In this document: piece after piece, positions 57,651-64,000 of the stretch
Position numbering within the stretch: position 1 is the first letter of the stretch
Layout of the letters: each line of letters opens with the position of its first letter
Assembly (NCBI GenBank): GCA_016650295.1
Contig: JAENWA010000063.1
Span: 1 to 64,000 of the forward strand
Source of the DNA: Desulfuromonadales bacterium
Lineage (GTDB): Bacteria > Desulfobacterota > Desulfuromonadia > Geobacterales > Pseudopelobacteraceae
DNA: 64,000 nt
Reading direction: 5' to 3'
Translations under genes and position numbers: made by a program
Notes under the pieces: generated by a model
The model's database searches: none
The model's input: the letters and a program-made list of their open reading frames with translations, nothing else
What the model was told of the DNA's origin: nothing

Positions 57651-58100
57651 TTACAGGTCAAGTATCATGGCATTTTCATCGCAATCCGGGAATTTCGCAC
57701 ACTTGATGCAGTCGCCCCAGACCTTGTGCGGCAGCTCCGATTTGTCAACCAGGAGGAAGCCGTGCTTGCCGAAGAAATCTGGCTTGTAGGTCAGGCAGAA
57801 GATGCGCCTGAGGCCGATCTGGCGGGCTTCGGCGATACAGGCCTGCACCAGTTGGCTGCCGATCCCCTTGCGGCCGGCATCCTCGACCACGGCAACGGAA
57901 CGCACCTCGGCCAGGTCATCCCAGACGATATGCAGTGCTGCGGCTCCCAGAAGCTTCCCGTCTTCCTCGAACACAAAAAAATCACGCAGGGATTCGTATA
58001 TCTCCGAAAGCGAGCGGGAGAGCATGTCGCCCCGGTTGGCAAACGTCAGCAAAAGTTTCTGGATCTCCTTGACATCACCGATCTGTGCCTTGCGGATCAT
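57651..58100 (-). CDS. GNAT N-acetyltransferase, short ArgA-like N-acetylglutamate synthase
   Basis: MIRKAQIGDVKEIQKLL; VRSVAVVEDAGRKGIGSQLV; TYKPDFFGKHGF. Confidence 0.85.
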   Translation of the reverse strand: MIRKAQIGDVKEIQKLLLTFANRGDMLSRSLSEIYESLRDFFVFEEDGKLLGAAALHIVWDDLAEVRSVAVVEDAGRKGIGSQLVQACIAEARQIGLRRIFCLTYKPDFFGKHGFLLVDKSELPHKVWGDCIKCAKFPDCDENAMILDL

Positions 58101-58179
58101 GGTTGTTCCTTCCTCGCCCTGCCAAGCAGGATAAGTGCGTTAACGAAATAATTTCTGCACGAAACCGCAGGAACTGTTT

Positions 58180-58671
58180 CTAACTTACTAATATTCCGAC
58201 CGAAACCTGGACCGGCTTCAGCACCCGGATCAGCTCACCCGGCGTCATGCTGACCAGGTAGCCCCGTTTGCCGCCATTGATGTAAATTCTTTCAAGCGTA
58301 GAAATACCTTCTTCCATGTAGACCGGCATCTGTCGTCGTGTTCCGAAGGGTGACGTGCCGCCGACCTGATAACCGCTGTGCCGCTGGGCAGTATCCGGTG
58401 AACAGGGGCTGACCTGCTTGACACCCATGATCCGCGCCAGCTCTTTGGTTGAAACCTGCATATCGCCATGCATCAGGACGACCAGCGGGTTTTTGCGCTC
58501 ATCCTCCATCACCAGGGTCTTGATCACGCAGTGCTCGTCAACACCCAGCTCGCGGGCCGAGACGGCTGTTCCGCCTTTCTCTTCGTAGCTGTAGGGGTGA
58601 TCGCCGAAGTCAACTTTTTCTGCCCGCAACAGGCGAACCGCAGGCGTGACGGGTGTTTTTTCCCTGCCCAT
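58180..58671 (-). CDS. ybaK: YbaK/EbsC-type Cys-tRNA(Pro) deacylase
   Basis: VIKTLVMEDERKNPLVVLMHGDMQVSTKELARIMGVKQVSPCSPDTAQRHSGYQVGGTSPFGTRRQMPVYME. Confidence 0.9.
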   Translation of the reverse strand: MGREKTPVTPAVRLLRAEKVDFGDHPYSYEEKGGTAVSARELGVDEHCVIKTLVMEDERKNPLVVLMHGDMQVSTKELARIMGVKQVSPCSPDTAQRHSGYQVGGTSPFGTRRQMPVYMEEGISTLERIYINGGKRGYLVSMTPGELIRVLKPVQVSVGILVS

Positions 58672-59685
58672 CTAGCAGATCCTCGGCAGCTGTTCCCCGG
58701 CCAGCATCTCCACCGCCCGCAGGCCGCCAACGCTGGTTCGCATGCGCACCCGGCCGGCGTCGCCCTCGGATACGAAGCCGATAATGGCGGCTTTGGCCCC
58801 CAGGGGATGCTGCCTGATACGGGCAAGTACCCGTTCGGCCGCTTCCGGCGCCACGAAGGCCAGCAGTTTGCCTTCGTTGGCCACGAAGAGTGGGTCGAGC
58901 CCGAGGATGGAGCAGACGCCGCGCACCGGCAGGCTGACCGGCAGTGCCTTCTCGTCCAGGGTGATTGATACGGCTGACTGCTGGGCGATCTCCTTGATGG
59001 TGGTGGCGACACCGCCGCGGGTCGGGTCACGCAGGACATGCAGGTCGTTACCGGCCTCGGCCAGTATCTCGGATACAAGCCCGTTCAGGGCGGCCGAATC
59101 GCTCTGCAGGCTCGCATCGACAGTCAGCCCTTCGCGGGCGGCCATGACGGCGATGCCGTGGTCGCCGACCGTGCCGTTGATGATGACGGCATCCCCCGGT
59201 CGGGCATTGGCGCCGTGGATGGTGATGTTGTGTTCAATAACACCGATGCCCGAGGTGGTGATGAAGATCTTGTCGGCCTTGCCGCGGGGGACGACCTTGG
59301 TATCGCCGGTGACTATCCGTACACCTGCCTCGTCGGCGGCCTGCCGCATGTCGATGAGAATGCGCTCCAGATCGCCCCTGCTGAAGCCCTCCTCCATGAT
59401 CAGGGCGACACTGAGCCAGAGCGGCCGGGCCCCCATCATGGACAGGTCATTGACCGTGCCGTGTACCGCCAGTCGGCCGATGGTCCCGCCCGGGAAAAAG
59501 AGCGGATCAACCACGAAAGAGTCGGTGGTGTAGGCCAGGCGACCGGAGACCGGCTCCAGCAGGGCCGCATCATTCTGGGTAGCCGGAGTTTCACCGCTCA
59601 GGGTGGGTATGATCAGCTCGTCCAGCAGTTGGTGGGAAAGGCGTCCGCCGCTGCCGTGGCCGAGGAGAATGAGGTCGTTGTTCAC
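58672..59685 (-). CDS. hypE: hydrogenase expression/formation protein HypE
   Basis: ILLGHGSGGRLSHQLLDELI; DPTRGGVATTIKEIAQQS; C-terminal PRIC. Confidence 0.95.
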   Translation of the reverse strand: MNNDLILLGHGSGGRLSHQLLDELIIPTLSGETPATQNDAALLEPVSGRLAYTTDSFVVDPLFFPGGTIGRLAVHGTVNDLSMMGARPLWLSVALIMEEGFSRGDLERILIDMRQAADEAGVRIVTGDTKVVPRGKADKIFITTSGIGVIEHNITIHGANARPGDAVIINGTVGDHGIAVMAAREGLTVDASLQSDSAALNGLVSEILAEAGNDLHVLRDPTRGGVATTIKEIAQQSAVSITLDEKALPVSLPVRGVCSILGLDPLFVANEGKLLAFVAPEAAERVLARIRQHPLGAKAAIIGFVSEGDAGRVRMRTSVGGLRAVEMLAGEQLPRIC

Positions 59686-59848
59686 GTGCTGTTACTTCCT
59701 CTGATAGATAGAATGGGCCAAACAGTACCACGAATCGACAACCATGTCACGTGCTCTGCGACCGTTTTTTTGTTCACATTACGAAGCGGTTCGTGGTATG
59801 ACTCACTACTTGGTTTTAAACAAAATTGAAGCTGTTGCGGAGGAATAG

Positions 59849-61183
59849 ATGACTGAATACAGGGCGATGCAGGAATTGCCGGAGATCGCGGGATACAAGG
59901 CCGGAGATGTACTGGTTCTGGCAGGAGAGCTCTTCGGGCGTGGTTATGCCAATGGTCTGGTGGACGAGGCCAAGCGGATCGGCATGACCGTTATCGGTAC
60001 GACAGTCGGCCGGCGTGATTCGGATGGTACCCTGCGCCCCTTGAACAGTGATGAACTGGCCGAAAGCGAGGCCCTGCTGGGTGGAAAGATCATCAACGTG
60101 CCGCTGGAGGCCGGATTTGACATGGAAGCCGTGGCAGGACAGCCATCTGTTGCCGAACAGCTTAAAAAGGCTCGGCCGGATGACTGGAATACTATCAGCT
60201 TTGCCGAAGGGTTCATCGAGCAGGCCCGCTCTGCCGGGACAGCGCGTTTTCGTGCGGCCGTGGCGGGGGTGGCACAGGAACTGGAAACGCTGATCCCGAC
60301 AGGTGCCAATGTCCTGTTTGCCCACACCATGGCCGGGGGCATCCCCCGTGCGCGGGTTTTTATGCCGCTTCTCAACCGTATATTCAAGGGAACCGGAGAC
60401 AAGTACCTGTCGTCAGGCGCATTCTGGGACAGCCGACTCGGCAGGTTGTGTGAAGTCAGCTTCAACGAGGTTACCGCCGATACGTTCCACTATCTGCTGG
60501 AGGAGACCGCCGCTCTGCGCGGTAAGATCTCCGCGGCGGCCGGCCGGGTTTGCTACAGCGCCTACGGCTATCATGGCACCGAGGTTCTGGTGAACGGCGA
60601 ATATCAATGGCAGTCCTATACACCCTATGTTCAGGGGCTGGCCAAGATGCGCCTGGAGGATATCGCGCTCGAAGCATCCAGACAGGGTATCACCGCCACG
60701 GTATTCAACTGCCCCGAGATCCAGACCAATTCCAGCGCCCTTTTTCTGGGAGTCGAGATCTCGCTCTATCCGCTGCTGACCGCCATTCAGCGGGAGGCCG
60801 GTGCTGCGGCCGCCGCTCCGGTTTTCGCGCGCTGCCAGGCGATGCTTAAGGAGGGTGAGACGGTTGATAATCTTCTGGCCCGGACCAACGACTATCTGGC
60901 ATCACCGGTTCTGGCCTCGATAGTCGAGTATGACAGCTGGCCGCAACACAATACCCTGGAACAGGCCGAACTGATGCTGGCCGCTTCCGCCGGGTTGATG
61001 GGCATGCACGCCGACCAGAAGCAGCTTGTCTGCGCCGAGCTGTCCCGGATCGTATTCCTGTCCACCGGGCGTTTGATTGTCCATGCATCGTGGAGTCCGG
61101 CTGCCCCGGTTGTGTGGCTTAATCACAGTATTATCGCCCGCCTGGTGGCTGAAGAACGCGGCCGGGACATACTTGACGCTTGA
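59849..61183 (+). CDS. conserved protein resembling FabMG-type enoyl-ACP reductase family
   Basis: VLVLAGELFGRGYANGLVDEAKRIGMTVIGTTVGRRDSDGTLRPL; 444 aa. Confidence 0.5.
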   Translation: MTEYRAMQELPEIAGYKAGDVLVLAGELFGRGYANGLVDEAKRIGMTVIGTTVGRRDSDGTLRPLNSDELAESEALLGGKIINVPLEAGFDMEAVAGQPSVAEQLKKARPDDWNTISFAEGFIEQARSAGTARFRAAVAGVAQELETLIPTGANVLFAHTMAGGIPRARVFMPLLNRIFKGTGDKYLSSGAFWDSRLGRLCEVSFNEVTADTFHYLLEETAALRGKISAAAGRVCYSAYGYHGTEVLVNGEYQWQSYTPYVQGLAKMRLEDIALEASRQGITATVFNCPEIQTNSSALFLGVEISLYPLLTAIQREAGAAAAAPVFARCQAMLKEGETVDNLLARTNDYLASPVLASIVEYDSWPQHNTLEQAELMLAASAGLMGMHADQKQLVCAELSRIVFLSTGRLIVHASWSPAAPVVWLNHSIIARLVAEERGRDILDA

Positions 61184-61219
61184 TCTATTTTATCTGACAA
61201 AGGCTGTGTGAGGACAACC

Positions 61220-61957
61220 ATGAAACATTATCTTAAAGCTGCTTTTTGTGCAGTTATGACCGCTGTTCTGCTTCAGGGATGCGCCGCCGTAAAGCCTAAC
61301 GGACCATCGGACGAGATGTTCAAGCAAGGAGAAGCGTCTTTCAAGAAAGGCGACTACGAAGACGCCATCGCCTATTGGAAAAAAGTCAAGGAAAGCTACC
61401 AGTCCCCCGAACTGACTACCCGGGCCGAGATTGGCATTGCCGATGCCTATTTCCTCAACAAGGATTTCATTGAGGCGGCGGTCGCCTATGAGGATTTCCG
61501 CAAGCTGCATCCCAATCATGAACGGGCCGGTTTTGCCCTGTATCGCCAGGCATTGAGTCATTTTAACCAGATCAGCGGGATCGACACCGACCAGACGCCG
61601 GTCAAGAACGCCATGATCACGTTTCAGTCATATCTCCGGCAGTATCCCGGCGGAGAATATACCGCCGAGGTGAACGAAAAGATTCGAGACTGCCGTGACA
61701 AGCAGTTCCAGTACGAAATCTATGTGGGAAGGTTTTATCAGAGAACCGGTAAAGACACTGCCGCCATAGCCCGTTTTGAGGAAGCACTCAAAACATTCAA
61801 AGAGCTGCCGCGCTGTGGCGAAGCGCTGTATTATCTGGGGCGAACCTACCAGGATGCCAAACAACCGGCCAAGGCTCGTGAAACATTTGAGCGGCTTGTG
61901 AAGGAATATCCCGGCAGCACCTTTGTCTCCCTGGCCAATAAGGAAACAGGGAAATAA
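61220..61957 (+). CDS. bamD: outer-membrane assembly lipoprotein BamD-like (TPR)
   Basis: lipobox VLLQGC; EASFKKGDYEDAIAYWKKVKESYQSPELTTRAEIGIADAYF. Confidence 0.75.
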   Translation: MKHYLKAAFCAVMTAVLLQGCAAVKPNGPSDEMFKQGEASFKKGDYEDAIAYWKKVKESYQSPELTTRAEIGIADAYFLNKDFIEAAVAYEDFRKLHPNHERAGFALYRQALSHFNQISGIDTDQTPVKNAMITFQSYLRQYPGGEYTAEVNEKIRDCRDKQFQYEIYVGRFYQRTGKDTAAIARFEEALKTFKELPRCGEALYYLGRTYQDAKQPAKARETFERLVKEYPGSTFVSLANKETGK

Positions 61958-61970
61958 CCGACAGGGTCGT

Positions 61971-62579
61971 ATGAGCGGACAGATGGCACATGACCAGATA
62001 CTTCTTGCTCTGCTGATTGCGGCATCCTACCTGCTGGGTTCGATTCCGACCGGACTGCTGCTGGGCAAAATCTATGGCGTTGATGTACGCAAGGAGGGGA
62101 GCGGAAATATTGGCGCTACCAACCTGTACCGTACTGTCGGCCGCAAGGTGGGCGTCATAACCCTGCTGGGGGACTGCCTGAAAGGGTTGCTTCCGGTTCT
62201 GGCGGTAAAGTTGTCGTCGCTGCCGCCGGACTATGCCGCCTGGGTAGGGTTGGCAGCGTTCTGCGGGCATGTGTTTTCGGTGTTCCTGAAGTTTAGGGGG
62301 GGCAAAGGGGTAGCCACGGCATTGGGAGTGTTCCTGGCGCTTTCTCCGCTGGCAGTTGGCATAGCTGTGGTTGTGTTTCTTCTGTTGATGCTGATCTGGC
62401 GCTATGTGTCGCTCGGTTCGGTTGCTGCCGCCGCGGCAATGCCGGTCGCTGTCTGGGCGCTGGGGAGCGGGCGGGTGCTGGGTGTGGTGACAATGATTAT
62501 CGCGATAATCGTCATCGTCCGGCACATCGAGAATATCAAGCGACTGGCGGCCGGGACGGAGAACAGGTTTAAGGCGTAA
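61971..62579 (+). CDS. plsY: glycerol-3-phosphate acyltransferase PlsY
   Basis: LLGSIPTGLLLGKIYGVDVRKEGSGNIGATNLYRTVG; KFRGGKGVATALG. Confidence 0.95.
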   Translation: MSGQMAHDQILLALLIAASYLLGSIPTGLLLGKIYGVDVRKEGSGNIGATNLYRTVGRKVGVITLLGDCLKGLLPVLAVKLSSLPPDYAAWVGLAAFCGHVFSVFLKFRGGKGVATALGVFLALSPLAVGIAVVVFLLLMLIWRYVSLGSVAAAAAMPVAVWALGSGRVLGVVTMIIAIIVIVRHIENIKRLAAGTENRFKA

Positions 62580-62638
62580 TATATCGATGCATTTATTATG
62601 TTTTCCGTACTATTGCGAGAAACCCTCATTTCATAAAA

Positions 62639-62671
62639 CCTGCCAGGCACAAGAAACCCGGCAGGTTTTTT
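62639..62671 (+). terminator. rho-independent terminator
   Basis: CCTGCCaggcacaagaaaccCGGCAGGTTTTTTT. Confidence 0.75.
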
Positions 62672-62905
62672 TACTGATGGATTTGCTGTAAACAGGACAA
62701 TCTGAATCCTTGATCGTTAAACGTTATTTTGGATGAAACCTTGACTTTAACGTTAGCTAAGCGTAACAAATTGATCGTTGAAGTGGAATAAGTCTGAAAG
62801 ATTAAGATACTATCGCAAAGTTAGAGGTTATGTCAGAGTGATGGAATGGGATGTTATTCCATTACTGTTTAGGAGAGTGGCCTGTTCTGAATGCAGGGAG
62901 GAACT

Positions 62906-63052
62906 ATGGAATACAGAATTGAAACGGAGCTGGAAGAAGATGGCCGCTGGATTGCTGAAATTACTGGTTTACCGGGAGTAATGGCCTACGGTGTCTCTGA
63001 AGAAGATGCCATGACTCGTGCAGAAACGATGGCGTTGCGTGTAATAGCCTAG
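62906..63052 (+). CDS. short HicB-like antitoxin (48 aa)
   Basis: MEYRIETELEEDGRWIAEITGLPGVMAYGVSEEDAMTRAETMALRVIA; not in ORF track because short. Confidence 0.5.
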   Translation: MEYRIETELEEDGRWIAEITGLPGVMAYGVSEEDAMTRAETMALRVIA

Positions 63053-63391
63053 TTATTGAAAAACGAGGGCGCACGGTGGCGCTCATTATTCCATTTCCTG
63101 ATCCCGGCGCTAATCCCTCGCTCTTTTCAGCGCCTTCTCTGGCCTCACTGGACGCGCTTCCTTCTCGTAGCGATAAATTTATCGGCATTGTCAAAGAAGC
63201 TGACCTTGATTATCGCAGCAGTCGCAGTGAATACTTATTGGCGAAATACTCTTGAAAATCCTCGTCAAGCTAAACCGCAGTTGCGTTGCTTGCAGTCTGA
63301 ATCAACGTGCCGGAGAAACCGAATTTTCGTTTTTTCCTTGTTTCACCATGCTTATCTTGACGCCTGAGCCAAAATCTGGCACCATGCATTC

Positions 63392-63646
63392 ATGAAGCGC
63401 AAGCATCGTAAAACTCTTGAGCATATCTACTTGCATCCACCCAGCGCAAACGTGAAGTGGAACGACATAGAAGGGCTGTTCAAGGAGTTGGGCGCGGAGA
63501 TTACGGAACGGGAAGGTTCTCGCATCGGCGTGCGGCTGTTTGGTGAACGAAGGGTGTTTCACCGTCCGCATCCGTCTCCGGATACGGACAAGGGGGCCAT
63601 TGCGAGTATTCGCAAATGGCTTGAAGAAAATGGGGTGAGACCATGA
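63392..63646 (+). CDS. hicA: HicA-type toxin
   Basis: LEHIYLHPPSANVKWNDIEGLFKELGAEITEREGSRIGVRLFGERRVFHRPHP. Confidence 0.8.
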   Translation: MKRKHRKTLEHIYLHPPSANVKWNDIEGLFKELGAEITEREGSRIGVRLFGERRVFHRPHPSPDTDKGAIASIRKWLEENGVRP

Positions 63647-63987
63647 TGAACGTGATGGAGATCAATGGAGTAAGAGCAGTGATTGCTTTTGATCCGGACA
63701 TTAATATGTTTCGGGGTGAGTTCGTAGGCCTGAATGGTGGCGCCGATTTTTATGCCACTGATATTGAAGGGCTTCACCGTGAAGGCGAAGCGTCGTTGAA
63801 GGTGTTTTTTGAAATGTGTACCGAGGAAGGTGTTTCGCCCTATAAAAAGGTTTCCGGCAGATTCAATCTTCGTCTTCCGCAGGATCTTCACGACAAGGCC
63901 CTGACATTAGCAAAAGCATCAGGCAAGAGCGTAAATGCCTGGATTGCCGATGTCATCAGCCAGGCTGATGAGGTTACAGCACATTAG
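63643..63987 (+). CDS. hicB: HicB-type antitoxin with C-terminal RHH-like domain
   Basis: IAFDPDINMFRGEFVGLNGGADFYATDIEGLHREGEASLKVFFEMCTEEG; RLPQDLHDKALTLAKASGKSVNAWIADVI. Confidence 0.85.
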   Translation: MMNVMEINGVRAVIAFDPDINMFRGEFVGLNGGADFYATDIEGLHREGEASLKVFFEMCTEEGVSPYKKVSGRFNLRLPQDLHDKALTLAKASGKSVNAWIADVISQADEVTAH

Positions 63988-64000
63988 TTATCCGTGGGGA

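Overview
Chromosomal window of Desulfuromonadales/Geobacter type (inference from gene content). Its centrepiece is an ~18 kb electron-transfer locus (about 6.5-24.5 kb, + strand). It combines Ext-type selenite/tellurite-locus genes (porin, small periplasmic protein, rhodanese, Rieske, cytochrome b, c-type cytochromes) with an OTR-like octaheme cytochrome and a Psr/Phs-like molybdoenzyme (TAT catalytic subunit, NrfD, 4Fe-4S). I count about 49 CxxCH/CxxxCH motifs there. Other content: polA 5' end, YkuD, IclR, UspA, proC, hpnJ/hpnK hopanoid genes, a radical SAM + methyltransferase-DUF2284 pair, a four-gene AT-rich candidate conflict/defense operon (P-loop ATPase with deoxyribosyltransferase/TIR-like N-terminus, trypsin-like protease, TPR; 37.1-41.4 kb), a riboswitch-headed cobU-cobT-cobS-pabBC-thiC-like (probable bzaF) operon, four type II toxin-antitoxin modules, CIRCE-groESL, hemH, comF, hypE, bamD and plsY. 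Several palindromic repeat families, one in-frame repeat insertion inside pabBC, and several gene remnants (HTH/restriction-enzyme deletion scar, frameshifted cyclophilin, internally deleted LUD protein) are visible. All calls are by eye; no database searches were run.
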